A DNA stretch of 64,000 nucleotides from Strongylocentrotus purpuratus. Its lineage: Eukaryota > Echinodermata > Echinoidea > Camarodonta > Strongylocentrotidae. This document shows, in pieces, positions 32,994 through 44,160 of the stretch. Below the pieces are notes generated by a model that worked only from the letters and a program-made list of their open reading frames with translations, made no database searches and was not told where the DNA came from. Every line of letters begins with the position of its first letter. Within the stretch, counting starts at the first letter, position 1. The DNA lies in the NCBI RefSeq assembly GCF_000002235.5, contig NW_022145606.1, positions 46,239,274 to 46,303,273 on the forward strand, given 5' to 3'. The position numbers and the translations under genes were made by a program.

Positions 32994-32999
32994 TTTATT
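32994..32999 (-). promoter_or_regulatory. Predicted poly(A) signal of the unit B TRIM gene
   Basis: AATAAA on the minus strand about 80 bp past the stop, matching unit A. Confidence 0.6.
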
Positions 33000-33079
33000 C
33001 GACTTGACCGAATAACAATCTAAAATGGTTGGGTTTCGTAAGTTTGATCAACTCCACATTTCATCTGCAAAACTGAAAT

Positions 33080-34834
33080 TTACTCCCATGTCTCATGGAA
33101 GATGTATAGCCTATTATTCGTGCAGAAAGCAATCTCTCCCGTCTTGAATGCTTGCAAAAAGCCACCATATGATTTCGGTATCTTGAAATCAGTGAGAATG
33201 TTTTTGATGTATTTGAGCTCTTTTGTGTACTGAACGATTCTCAGCAGACACTGATCGTGCTTACGCCATGCAATGATAACTGAATCATCCTCACACACAG
33301 CAGGGTAAGGGATATCATCTTCATCTGTGCTGATGGTATGAAAGATAGCACCAGACACATCGTCGATCACTTGTACCTGATACTGATCGGTGCAAATACA
33401 TACACTCTTAACGACAATCGCTTGACTGGATGTCATCGCAAACATCTCCCATGGGTCATAGCCGTCACACGTTATCTCTCTAATTGCCTTCCCCCCTTCT
33501 GGCTTAAATACCTGTATTTTCTGGCATTCATCGTAACCTACGAAGATCAGCCCATCCTTGCCTACAGTGAGACCTCCATCCCCACCTTGCTCATAACCCC
33601 ATGTCTCAAACGTTATATCAAGCTTGTGACAAAGCTCTGTGTACAAGGAAATTCTATTATGTCGAGTGTCGCGTACGACGTACCCACCATCAGGCATGAC
33701 GTGTAAGGCCCCTACGTTAACATATTTCAGAATGGTTTCTTGAATGGTGCCGTCAGAAGAATATATGACTATTCCTCCCTGGGGACAACCGACATATATC
33801 TCATTGTTTGGTGATATTACCATCCCGCTCATGCTTTTCCCATCAGGCAGGGGAGCTTCCGTGCGCAGAGCCCATGATTTAGAATTCTTTTGTCTTAGGT
33901 GGCCCAACTTGAGTCCCTCCGATCCTTGACTCCTGAAGCCAATTCTTTCACCTTCCTCAGCAGTTCTTCTTGGCAGCTCCTCATCTGGCCTAATCTCGTT
34001 TAGAAGCCCTTCTAACTGTTGACACGTCGCTTTATGTGAAGTCACAGCCTCTGTCTGGAGAGGAAAATTAAGACCATCCTTAACCAAGTCCAGAACCTTC
34101 TTAATTTCGTCTATCTGCTTACGAATCGGCTTCGCCACGTCTTCCAATGAAGTCTTAAGTTTCCCTAGCTTGTGCCCGATTTCATTTTTCAACACCGTCT
34201 TTCTTTCCTTCAATTTCTCAACTGATTCCTCAAAAGTCGCATCTACTTCATCATTGAGTTGTTCATGTACGTTGTGTAGTCTTTTATGCTGGTCTTCAAT
34301 GAAAGTAAAATACTTGTCAACTTTGTGTCTATTTGCATCCACTTTAGATGCAAGTTTCTCGACGTGATTCTTTTGCTCAGTTTCATGTTCACCTGCTTCC
34401 AGGATAGTGTGAGCATTCTTTGCATGCTCTAATAAGCCACACATGCTGCAGACATACTTGTTACAGTTGCGACAATAACATTCTTCATCGTAGTTCGGAT
34501 GTTTTCGACATTTGTTCCATTTTCTTTGCAATGATTTGTTTTCTTGATTATAGTTGGTACAGACCTGGCCCTGGGTCTCCACATCTTCAACAAGTGATCT
34601 GACTGTAATGTTTGATTGCAGTCTACCTACGTCTCCACCAGGAACCGAGGTCTCCTCCCTGCACGTAGGACACAACAGCTTTCCACGAGACTCCAGGAGA
34701 GTCTCAAGACAACCCTTGCAGAAGGTGTGAGAGCAGGTCAGGTTCTTGGGTTCCTTGAAGAAGCTCAGGCAGATAGGACACTCGAGGTTCTTCTTATTGA
34801 CAGCCTGCATTTGCTCCAATGAAGTAGCCATCAT
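33080..34834 (-). CDS. TRIM-like RING/B-box/coiled-coil protein with C-terminal beta-propeller-like region (unit B)
   Basis: Intact, 584 aa from the ATG pair at 34834. The frame is open five codons further up, but those begin with GTG and fall next to the splice acceptor. The RING starts at C19 (ECPICLSFF ... CPTCREET, to C58). The B-box 2 starts near C109 (KCRKHPNYDEECYCRNCNKY). A coiled coil and the propeller-like tail (MPDGGYVVRD, VGKDGLIFVGY, HETWE end) follow. Unlike copies A and C, the linker before the propeller is short and lacks the THTREVP stretch, and the N-terminus before the RING differs (EQMQAVNKKN). It is predicted to be a cytosolic E3 ubiquitin ligase. Divergence is spread over the coiled coil and propeller, as expected if substrate binding has diversified. 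Confidence 0.93.
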   Translation of the reverse strand: MMATSLEQMQAVNKKNLECPICLSFFKEPKNLTCSHTFCKGCLETLLESRGKLLCPTCREETSVPGGDVGRLQSNITVRSLVEDVETQGQVCTNYNQENKSLQRKWNKCRKHPNYDEECYCRNCNKYVCSMCGLLEHAKNAHTILEAGEHETEQKNHVEKLASKVDANRHKVDKYFTFIEDQHKRLHNVHEQLNDEVDATFEESVEKLKERKTVLKNEIGHKLGKLKTSLEDVAKPIRKQIDEIKKVLDLVKDGLNFPLQTEAVTSHKATCQQLEGLLNEIRPDEELPRRTAEEGERIGFRSQGSEGLKLGHLRQKNSKSWALRTEAPLPDGKSMSGMVISPNNEIYVGCPQGGIVIYSSDGTIQETILKYVNVGALHVMPDGGYVVRDTRHNRISLYTELCHKLDITFETWGYEQGGDGGLTVGKDGLIFVGYDECQKIQVFKPEGGKAIREITCDGYDPWEMFAMTSSQAIVVKSVCICTDQYQVQVIDDVSGAIFHTISTDEDDIPYPAVCEDDSVIIAWRKHDQCLLRIVQYTKELKYIKNILTDFKIPKSYGGFLQAFKTGEIAFCTNNRLYIFHETWE

Positions 34835-34854
34835 CGACAACTCAAGCACACGAC

Positions 34855-35045
34855 CTGACAGAGTTAGAAAAAAGATCGTTTAATTAACAGCCAACTCAAT
34901 CAAAAGTGTGAAATATTTTGTAAATACTTAGCTGGCTATTATTGCACTGAAAAATGTTAAACATAATGCATTCCATGATTAATATGCCTATAGCTACCTG
35001 GTACAACATTATGCAATTACTGTATGCTTATTCTTTAGCACTTAC
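34855..35045 (-). other. Predicted 5' UTR intron of the unit B TRIM gene (191 bp)
   Basis: Minus-strand donor CGTAAC|GTAAGTGC and acceptor TTCTAACTCTGTCAG|GTCGTGTGC. Exon 2 would start at 34854 and exon 1 end at 35046. Confidence 0.75.
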
Positions 35046-35146
35046 GTTACGAAGTAGCTATAAGGGCGACTCTGCTTTCAATAAGCCGTATTATAATGAT
35101 ATCTTATTCAGCAATGCAGTTGTATGAGTATGTATTTTTTTCGGGT

Positions 35147-35156
35147 GGAAATTTCC
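35147..35156. promoter_or_regulatory. Rel/NF-kappaB-like palindrome upstream of the unit B TRIM gene
   Basis: GGAAATTTCC, about 100 bp upstream of the predicted exon 1 donor. Weaker relatives sit at the same place in unit C (GAGAATTCCC, 47958-47967) and unit A (GTGGGAATGTC, about 8650). The match is to a general consensus only; function is inferred. Confidence 0.35.
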
Positions 35157-35364
35157 ACTGACATTCATAACAGGAAATATTATGTTGAACCTTTGCACTT
35201 GTGATCCTTCCGCTTAACCTAAACGTTCACCCACGCACATCGCAGCAATCCCTCTCGCCATTACAAGTTAAATGAGTAGGATTTGTATTTCCCTTAGGGG
35301 TAGGATTTCTCACTTATAAATATTTCTTGGATCTCACACTCCAGATAAATGCCTCTAATAAAAT

Positions 35365-35665
35365 CTGACAGATGCCCCTTTTCCTTTGTAATAGGTGCCC
35401 ATTTTCTTTCTCTTAAGTGCACCTTTTCAGGAAAGAGAAGTGCACCCTTACCATCACCGAAAAGTGCCCTTCAACTCCGTCTCATAAATGCACCTTATGA
35501 AATCCCACCTTTCATTTTGACAAGTGCCTGTTTTCCTTCGTATGCCATCTTTTAATTATTACAGTTCCCCCTTTTCATCTCTGCTAATTGCCCCTATTCC
35601 AATTTGAGAGGTGACCCTTTTATATTGACCCATGTCTCCTAATCCCTTTTAATAAGTGCCAATCA
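35365..35665. repeat. Degenerate minisatellite, period about 24 bp (AAGTGCCCTTTT type)
   Basis: Repeated GTGCCC/GTGCAC starts (AATAGGTGCCCATTTTC, TTAAGTGCACCTTTTC, AGAAGTGCACCCTTACC, AAAAGTGCCCTTCAAC ...) separated by 22-36 bp. No coding content. Confidence 0.7.
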
Positions 35666-36930
35666 AAACAGTGTGATCAGATGAAAATAAATTTAATCCG
35701 GAAAATCATAATTATAGTTTGAAAAGAGAGCACCATCATAGGCCTACATTTACAAAACTTATTTCGTTTAAAGGTAAATAATTATATAACTCGAAGAAAT
35801 ATCCCGATGGTAGACTTTAAGAAAGAATCTGTGCAAATCAAACGCGTTGACCAACTCAGAGGGCGCTGTGTACTTATTGGTCACGACAGGGATTAAGGTA
35901 GCCGTTGCTCCTGAAGAGAGTCCAACAAAAACTCCCAATTCAGTAAAGGCTCCCCCGGATAAGAGTAAAGAGCAGTGGCGTTATTATGGGGGAAAGGGGT
36001 GCAGGGAGAAAGGAAAGGCTACACAAAAAAGGTGAGAGCAAGGGGTAAATTTAGGGCAAGGAAGGTGAACTTGAGATGATATAAGGAGATACTATTCTCG
36101 AGAATGCCCTTTAGATATTATATGTATGTGAATACACCTCTAACAGCAGATTATTTTAAAGCGAAGTCACGATTAGATTTCATATTGAGTATTAAACCTG
36201 TAAACAGAAAATGATTCTCAATGTTTATTGTTTGTAAATATCATCCCTGTAACAGTTGCTTCATAATCTCGTTATCTTTATCATATTTATAAAGCAAGGT
36301 AAAACATAAAACAATCCGTTATTATTTTTGTTTATCTAAGTAATTAATTATAAATAGGATCAGTATAATAAGCATAACGATGAAAAGAGTATCTCAATCA
36401 TTATGGTACTCTGAAATTTGATTTAAGAAAAATGTAATTGTGCCAAAACTGTTTACTAGCCTATCGATTTCCAAATTGATTCTCTATTTATAATCTTATT
36501 GATTATTGTTTGATAGAAATGATTATTCTCACTTAAGTCGTAAAAGACCACTCCATGACAAATTTGGGGTCCAGGGTTGAGCGAATTTTATTCTGTTTAA
36601 CCAACAGAGTTGAGAACTGATAGTAGTTTTAAGCTCTTTGCTTATTCGCTCTTTGATAGTTAAAGCAACGATGATTGTGGTGATGATAATTCTAATGGTG
36701 ATATATATAGTAATAGTAATAATAACTTCTGGATTGATTAAGAAACAGCTCTAAAACAGTTTCATTTGATAATATTTAAAACATTTGATGGTCAGGTTTA
36801 GGGCTTGCAATTACTAGAGGCCTGTGTGGTTATTTAATAAGCAATTTGGCCGATATTGCATTTTGTTGGTTTGCCTGGGAAAATGGTGCATTTGGTATTG
36901 TGTTGATTGCAAACGTTTTAAGGTTGCAAT
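35666..36930. other. No convincing gene between units B and C
   Basis: One short ORF (35847-36035) reads NSEGAVYLLVTTGIKVAVAP but has no recognised family. A hAT-like end, CAGTGGCGTTATTATGGGGG, overlaps it at about 35973. The rest is AT-rich and featureless. Confidence 0.4.
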
Positions 36931-37489
36931 CACAGACACAGAGAAGAAAAAGAAATGCAAATTAAGTTGTTCCCACTCTAACGGAAACCGAGAGAGTACG
37001 TAATTCAAGAGTCCTCCTTCCTCGCTCGCAACATTTAGAAATAAGATGATTTCAGGCAACCAAGTGCCTGAATACCTCCATTTGTGGGCAAAGAGGTGCC
37101 CGAATATTCTTCTAATTGACAGCGAGGTATCCAAATATATTTCATATCTTTTATATTAAAATTACATTTGGGCAATGAGATGGCCGAATATCCTCATATT
37201 CGTGTATCGAAGTGACTGAAAAATTATATGAATTGTTGTATTTATGTACTTCTTGGCGAGGTGCCCGCATACATTATTTGTTGTATTATCAAGTGTGTTC
37301 ATTACAATTTTGTTTAACCCTATTAAATTGTCATTTTTATAATCAAATATACCCGTGTATGCTGAGTGCCAGAGTGATGCAAAGTAAACCTTCTGTGATG
37401 ACTTTGGAAATGAGGTGACGCGAATTTTTTTTTTTTTTTTTTTTTAAAGGGGTGAAGTAACAAAAATAAAAATAGATTGAAAAACACTG

Positions 37490-37740
37490 ATCTAATTTCA
37501 TCTTCCTCTTTCTGGTAACTCTTCGTTAGGATCTATACATGACTATTAGGCGACTAGAAACATTGAATTAAAGAGCACTCCAATCTTTTTGTAATAAGTT
37601 CAGAATCAGATTAGCGAAATTTGAAATAAAACGGACCAATAATGAGACAGTTGTGAATGTTTGACAAATGAAATCACTAAAGCTATGCAAATCTCAAATT
37701 GGTTATTTGGTCAGTGGATTGTGACGTATTATTGGCTTTT
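37490..37740. repeat. Dispersed repeat (partner at 18000-18330)
   Basis: Second copy of the element described at 18000-18330; it includes GTCAGTGGATTGTGACGT. Confidence 0.75.
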
Positions 37741-37944
37741 CTTCAAACCTGAAAATCCCTTCTCCTTTGGGGCACTCCTCAAAATATATTGTGGATAGCT
37801 TAATCTCGTATGTCCTCTAGAAAGAAAAGGCCTTCTCGAGTCATACATTTTGATGAAAAAAACAAAATATTAGATAGTTTTTTGTTGTTGGAACAAATGG
37901 GAAGTCATCACAGTGATCGATGTAGTCAATCTGCAGTTCCCTTA

Positions 37945-38361
37945 CTATACAACTTTCAAAAATTTAAAACGAGACCTCCATATTTCGTCATCTGATAATT
38001 GTAGTGACAGATCATTTTCCCATTTGAGTTGTAGATCTGTTTCTGACAAGGCAATAATATAACTACGTATAAAAATAGAGTAACAAAGTTTAGAAACATG
38101 TTTGTGTTTCAGGAAATTGTGTAATCGATCATCATGTGGTTCACTTAATTCATTTTTCCCTATAGATTGGCTCCTTATTTCCCTTTTCCATTCGTTTGGG
38201 ATAGAAAATATAAGAGAATTATATACCATATTACATAACCATATTTCCAGTAATTTCGTCGGGTCGTCGTCGAACAAGTGTCTGAGTTTCGATTGCGTTT
38301 GCGCTAAATTTACGAAGATTGATTTTGTTCTTTTAGTTATATATATTGCGCCCTCTTTCAT
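37945..38361 (-). pseudogene. L1/Tx1-type LINE fragment, ORF2 C-terminal region
   Basis: The 138-aa open stretch reads HLFDDDPTKLLEIWLCNM, then LKWENDLSLQLSDDEIWRS. This is the pattern found after the RT domain of Tx1/L1 elements (KWE.DL ... S.DEW). Its outermost part is also present in units D (about 49190) and E (about 59900), so an old insertion was duplicated along with the unit. Confidence 0.65.
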
Positions 38362-39305
38362 TTAAAAAACGTATAGATGATGATAAATCTTGCTATAATA
38401 TATAATAATAACACTCTTGGAAAACAATTATTTTTCTTTTATTTTCATCCTTATTTTTTTCTCTCATTCTCCATCAAGAGTATTTGAGACAGGGGCTAGA
38501 AGGTTGCAGCCCCTCAATACTTTTAAAGGGAAATCGGATAACCGTCATGTCATCAGCAAGGCGCTATGTCAGTAGTTTCCCATTTCGAATAATCTAATCT
38601 ACAGGTAGTTACATTTCTATATCTTGCGTATTAGTGATCTTAAATATAAAAACACACAAGTGTACATCGAGACAATACAACCCCCCCCCTTACCATATAT
38701 TATTTATATAATCTTATTTCTTCGATTTTGTTGTTGTTGTTGTTGAATACTTTTCTTTAGTATTATTTTCTTGAACTGGATGACTTCGGTAATTCGAGGA
38801 CAAGATCTTTTCGGTTGAACAATGATTATTCAAATTGTCTCTATTTCTCTATAGTCTGTTGTAAATGCCCAATGCATATAGTAAATTCCCTTGTGTATGA
38901 GCCTTGTAAATTTAGTATAATCATGAGAGTCGACAGAGTTCAGTGAATTAAAGGGATACAACACATAACTTAATTGATTGATTGATTGATTTTATTCGTC
39001 AAGTATAGTACATTGAATGCATACATAAAGCAAATGGAACGAGAAGATACATTGACAGGATAACCCATGAAAGCCGGAAAAGGCTTATTTCCAACGGGGT
39101 CCTATAAAGTACGTGTACAGTACGGCATGAGAAATAAAATATCACAACTAATAACTACTACGAATATTACGAATAAATAATATAACATAAACAACAACAA
39201 AAATTTCTAGAACTTATAGCAAACAATGATCTACGGTATATTATGCAAGATTAAACTTAAAAACATGCGCTACACATAATGAACTGTGATTTAAGATAAC
39301 TGATA

Positions 39306-41714
39306 TTACTGTTCTTGAAGGGTTTCATGCTTTAGGTATTGTTTTAATACACTTTTAAAGTGTGAAAAATTCTTAACTATTTTGACATGTTTTGGGAGAG
39401 AATTCCAAAATTGGATACCATTAAAATAAAAAGAGTTTCCAATTTGTCCTTTTCGCTTGGGTAAAACAAAATTAAAATGACTATTTCTTGTATCGTATCC
39501 ATGGATATTTGAGACACGAGTAAAATTATTAGTAATATAATGATCTACATCTGAGTAGTATATTTTATGGACATGGTGTAACACGAGTTGTTTAGACCTT
39601 TGACCTACATGGAGTATACCTGCTTCTTCAAGTTCATTTTTCCCGACGTGTGTTCTTGGGCCTAAGCAATTAATAAATCTTACCATCTTATTCTGAATTA
39701 TTCTTAACTTTTTCTTATCCATCTTGCCCAGACTACTGTACCAAGCAGCATTAGCATAATCAAATAAACATTGTATCAAAGCAAAACACAAAATACGTCT
39801 CGACTTCATGTTCATACAAGTTTGGTATCTATACAAAAATTTTAAGCGAGAATTAGCCTTTTTGGCAATTGAATCTACCAAACCTGTCCATGACAGATCA
39901 CTAGTTAAATTTATTCCTAAATATTTTACTGAATCTTTTCTCTCAATCACTTGATTATTATAGGTAACCTTGAAGTCACGTGTATATTTAAACTTTCCCT
40001 TCGAACAAAATAAAATACTTTCTGTTTTTCCAACATGTAAACTAAGCTTGTTGTCTGTCATCCATTCGATGCATTTTGCCAATTCTGCACTTAGTTTTTC
40101 TTCATTTGACTTAGGATTTGTATCTGAATATAGTAACACACTATCGTCAGCATATAAAAGTAATTTAGAATCATTAACACAAGTACACATATCATTAATA
40201 TAACACATAAAGAGAATGGGGCCTAAAATGCTCCCTTGTGGAACCCCGCATTTAATAGGCAGGGAATCAGATATTACCTTCTGCATAGTTTTCACTTGAT
40301 GACGATTAGTTAAATATGATCTAAACCATTTAACACATGCCGAATCCAAACCCATCACTTCCAATTTCTTTAACAGTATGTTATGATTTACAGTATCAAA
40401 GGCTTTTTGTAAGTCCAGAAGAACCATTCCAACAAAGCGCCCTTGAGAAACTTCATTCCTAACAAAATCCGATAAATGTATTAAACATGTTTCAGTGGAA
40501 TATCCGTTACGAAAGCCGGACTGAAATTCATATATTAACTTTTTTTCTTGAAAATATTTCTCTATTTGAGCATGAACCGATTTTTCCAAAATTTTTGAAA
40601 CTACGCTTAAAACACTGATAGGCCTATAATTACCAACGTCAGTTTTGTCTTTCTTTTTATGTAGCGGTGTTACTTTTGCAATTTTCATGTCGTCAGGAAA
40701 GGTAGAAGACATAAGAGATAAATTGATTATATAATTCAAAGGTTCATACAAATTTCTCGCCCCATCTTTTAAAAATCTGGCTGGTATCATATCTAGTCCA
40801 GTACTTTTCGATACTTTCAACTTGTTTAACTCATCTAAAACAAACTTTTCTGTAACTGGAGAAAAGTGAAAACTATCTTTTGAGATGTCTTTCTCGTCAT
40901 AAAAATTTTGAAATCTTTCACTGTCGGCATGGAATTTGTTCGTGTTTACTGGTAATTTACACGCTGACTTGTCAGCCACAGTTGTAAAATAATTATTGAA
41001 CTCATTTGCTATTCTTGATTTATCATGACATAATTCTCCCTGGACATTAATAACTGTCTCTTGAGCACTTTTCCCTTTGCCTTTTAGACCTAAACCCTTC
41101 AAATTTTTCCATAACTTCCTGGAGTCATGTTTGTTTTCTTCAATTTGATCTTGAAAATATTCGACTTTAGCTCTTTTAACCTTTCTTTGTACTAGATTCC
41201 TTAATGCTTTGTATTTTCTTGCGAGATCCAAATTACTAATATCCCTTTTCATATTTTTGTAAGCTACATTTCTCTCTTTAATTATCGCAATAATTTCATT
41301 GTTCATCCATTTTTCTGTTCTTTGTTTGATTCTTACTTGTTTAAGAGGTGCACTCATATTAACTATTGATAAAAAAATAGTTTTAAAATTTGCCCATGCC
41401 ATATTTACTTCGTTACATTCTGTTATTTTAGACCAATCAACTAGAGATAAATTTAAATTGAAATCATCTACATTATAACTTTTCATTCTTCTAATGAATA
41501 TAGTTTTGTGGTGCCCAAACACGGGCCTAATAAGCTTCCTTGAGCAATAAGTTAGTGAATGATCACTTATGCAAAGGTCAATAACGCCACTTTGACATAT
41601 ATGCTCTTCTTTACTACATAATACGTGATCTATTAATGAGGAAGTCGTCTGTGATGTACGAGTGGGCAGATTTATAAGTTGGTTCAAACCATTTAAATTC
41701 AATATATATTTCAT
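39306..41714 (-). pseudogene. LINE reverse transcriptase (CR1/L2-like), main ORF
   Basis: 802-aa open frame. It begins with the end of the endonuclease (TSSLIDHVLC, ISDHSLTY). The RT then has STGLDMIPARFLKD, NYRPISVLSVVSKILEK, DLQKAFDTVNH, GVPQGSILGPILF and the catalytic YADD near residue 520, followed by VKYLGINL and the end motif QFWNSLPKHVK. These are jockey-superfamily features. The protein is split from its endonuclease half by a one-base frameshift near 41700, so the copy is probably inactive, although the RT itself is intact. Confidence 0.92.
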
Positions 41715-42390
41715 ATTTTCTGGATAATGGAGACTTTCGCAAAAGGCAAATATTTATGTCTCCTAAAACTATGACCTCATCGTCTTTTGTTAATTTATCA
41801 AAAGTTTCGGAGAGTCTTTCAATAAAAGTATGACCTTTAGGGGGTCTGTAGTAGACGCCAAATGTAATTGGTTTGGTTCGTGGTAAAAGGACATCGACCC
41901 ACAATGATTCAACGTTTTCTAACATGAGATCGGCTCTTAAATTGAAGGCAATATCGTTTCTAATAAAGAGGCAAACACCACCTCCTTGCCTAGATGTTCT
42001 GTCTCGTCGTAAAATGCAATATCCATCTATACAGACTTCTTCATCATTTACAGACGAGTTTAACCACGTTTCAGAAATTGCGATAATGGAAATTTTATTC
42101 TTAGAAAAAAGTAATCGAAGTTCAGAAATTTTATACAAAATGGATCTAACATTTAAATGGACGAAATGCAGGCCTTTTGCCTCGAATTTATCATTAAAGC
42201 ATTCATAAAGTGTTGTGTTATCGACATTGGTTGGGGTACTTAATTCAGATTCACTTATACGTCGAGTACGTGCAACATTTGTATAAATGGAGTTTGTGAA
42301 TAGCGAGTCGCAAAAAGAGGGTAAAGAACATGTTAAACAAGTCCATTTTTCATTTGGGTTTTGGTATAATCTAGTATAATCTAGTATACT
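41715..42390 (-). pseudogene. LINE endonuclease half (APE-type), truncated and frameshifted
   Basis: Encodes a WTCLTCSLPSF cysteine motif, HLNVRSILYKI, ISETWLN, GGGVCLFIRND, YYRPPKG and GDINICLL, which are APE endonuclease motifs. It continues into the RT only after a frameshift around 41700. The open frame extends past 42394 into host sequence homologous to units A, D and E, so the first residues are not LINE. Confidence 0.85.
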
Positions 42391-43360
42391 CGTGCAGCTA
42401 TCCCACGGGAATCGTGGGGTGGGGTAGTTATCCAAGAAAGTTTAGAATGTTTGACATCATTTGTAGTCACTATGCAGGCCCGTAACCAAAGGGGGCACCC
42501 CCCCCCCCCCGCTAGCGACAAGAGGTCCGCTTTAAAGAAAAACAACACTGATTGAAACCATTTTGGTGTTCAAAATTGAAAGGCCCTCAGTATTTGATGA
42601 AAATTCGAAAACGAGTCGGATGCTAAGAATGCTGAAGACAGTCTGACGTCATTCGCTGGAGTAAGGATAGTCTAGCATACTAGTGTTGATGGAACATCAT
42701 TATCATGGCAAAAGTCGTATTATAGTTTTTTCGATTTCTTCTTGAATGCTGACCTTTACGTTTGCCATAATAACCGCCGATATTAATATACGAATATCAT
42801 AAAGCTACCACATACCTCCTGCATGTATTCTGTAAAATTAATACTTTTGATGACTCGGTCTTACACTTTTTTTTTGGAATGTCTTTTGTTATCATCAATG
42901 ACACCGGACAAAGGACTTTTTTCTGGAAATGTCAGTTCCCAAATTCATACTCCAAGTTTATTCCTTCTGTTTCATTTAAGAAAATATAATCCAATTGAAC
43001 ATGAAATTTGTAACATAATTGAATGGAACATTATACCTGACATAACTCATCATAATAATAATTATGCTTTTATAGCGCAATAATGCAGGGATGTCTCCAT
43101 GCTCTTACAAAGATAAAAAATGAAGTTACTTAATCTACTATGAAAGAATCACAAACATAATGAGGAAGGGTAAAAGTAACTTGAATGCATATCAGCATAA
43201 CAAGATAAACTATATGTAGTGAAAAATAAGGTATATAATACACTGATTTCCTTCCAAATTCAAAATATAACAAGGAATTCGTTAACAAATAAATAGATCA
43301 CGTACATACATTTAATGCATATGCGACAAATGATACAGTTGCTTAAATAGTTTAGTTATA

Positions 43361-44160
43361 ATTATAATAATAATAATAATAGGCATTTGTATAGCACCGT
43401 CTATCTAAACAATGCTTTTCCGAGGCGCACAAGAAAAATAGAAAGAATGAGAAAGTTTGGACGAGAAAGTTCGGATGAGTGTCATAGTGGCAAGTACAGG
43501 TATTGTTAAAAAAAGATAAGATTTCAGCTTGGATTTAAAGTTCTCTAAGGAAGTTATGATTCTCAAACTAAACGGTCAATTATTCCAAAGACAAGGTGCT
43601 GCAGATGAAAAAGTCCTTTCACCACAGGCTACTCGTGTCTTTGGGATCTTAAGAAGATGCTGGTGTGATGATCTTAGACTACGAGCTGGTGTATAAGGCA
43701 TAACAAGGTTTTGTAAATAGTTTGGTGCTAATCCGTTTACAGCCTTCCATGTGAGGAGAAGGATTTTTAATTATATGCGCTTGCGGATTGGCAAAAAGTG
43801 AAGCTTTTTGAGAACAGGAGAATGTGATCATATTTAGACGTCCCTCATAAAACCTTGGCAGCTGCATTCTGAGCATGTTGAAGTTTGTCAAGATTGCGTG
43901 AAGTAATATTGAAAAAAGAGCATTGCCAATATCTAATCGAGATAAAACAAATGCATGTATAAGCAAAGCAGCAGACTTATGGTCGAGGACTTTTCGAATG
44001 CTATTAACATTATGGATGTTATAATACACCGATTGACAGATCTTCTTCACGTGGGCATCCATGCACATGTTCTCGTCAAATATAACACCGAGATTTCGAA
44101 CTGATGGAGCAGCCCGAATCTTGGAGTTACCAATCTGTATATTACGGTCCTTGGTCAAAT
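43361..44160 (-). pseudogene. 5'-truncated CR1-like LINE fragment inserted in unit C
   Basis: The minus strand encodes NSKIRAAPSVRNLGVIFDEN, HVKKICQSVYYNIHNVNSIR and LLIHAFVLSRLDIGNALF, then frameshifts. It aligns with the RDLGVILDSQMSM ... LISSRLDFGNSLLY region of the larger LINE at 55071. The 3' tail reads GGTGCTATACAAATGCCTAT then TTA repeats. Units A, B and E have an empty site (TTTATTTATATACACCAAC). Confidence 0.85.

Larger units (their letters stand above)
30170..35160. repeat. Segmental duplication unit B
   Basis: The shortest, least interrupted copy of the unit. Landmarks: CCCTCAGATTTTGATGAAAA (30175), the old retroposon tail (30840), CTTGCTACCGGTATAGTGTA (about 31501), CAAAGAGAGATAGAGGAAG (about 32060), ACTGCATCCGGCAGTTTTAA (32764), the minisatellite, and the TRIM gene. 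Confidence 0.75.
38971..42394 (-). mobile_element. CR1/L2-like LINE inserted in unit C
   Basis: About 3.42 kb on the minus strand, 5'-truncated within the endonuclease ORF. The 3' end reads AATAAAATCAATCAATCAAT. Units A, D and E have an empty site here (CATAACTGAATGAAGCAGCT), while in C CATAACT and GCAGCTATCCC are separated by the element. The AATC tail resembles that of the LINE fragment in unit A (3400-3417). Confidence 0.9.

Noticed and set aside
34835..34849. Five extra N-terminal codons on the unit B TRIM ORF (likewise 47651-47665 in C)
   Set aside because: The frame is open but begins with GTG, and a conserved splice acceptor lies just upstream; the ATG pair is the natural start and unit A has a stop there.
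35847..36035. Short ORF NSEGAVYLLVTTGIKVAVAP
   Set aside because: No family recognised, no splice signals that convince, and its end overlaps a hAT-like terminus; kept only as a remark.
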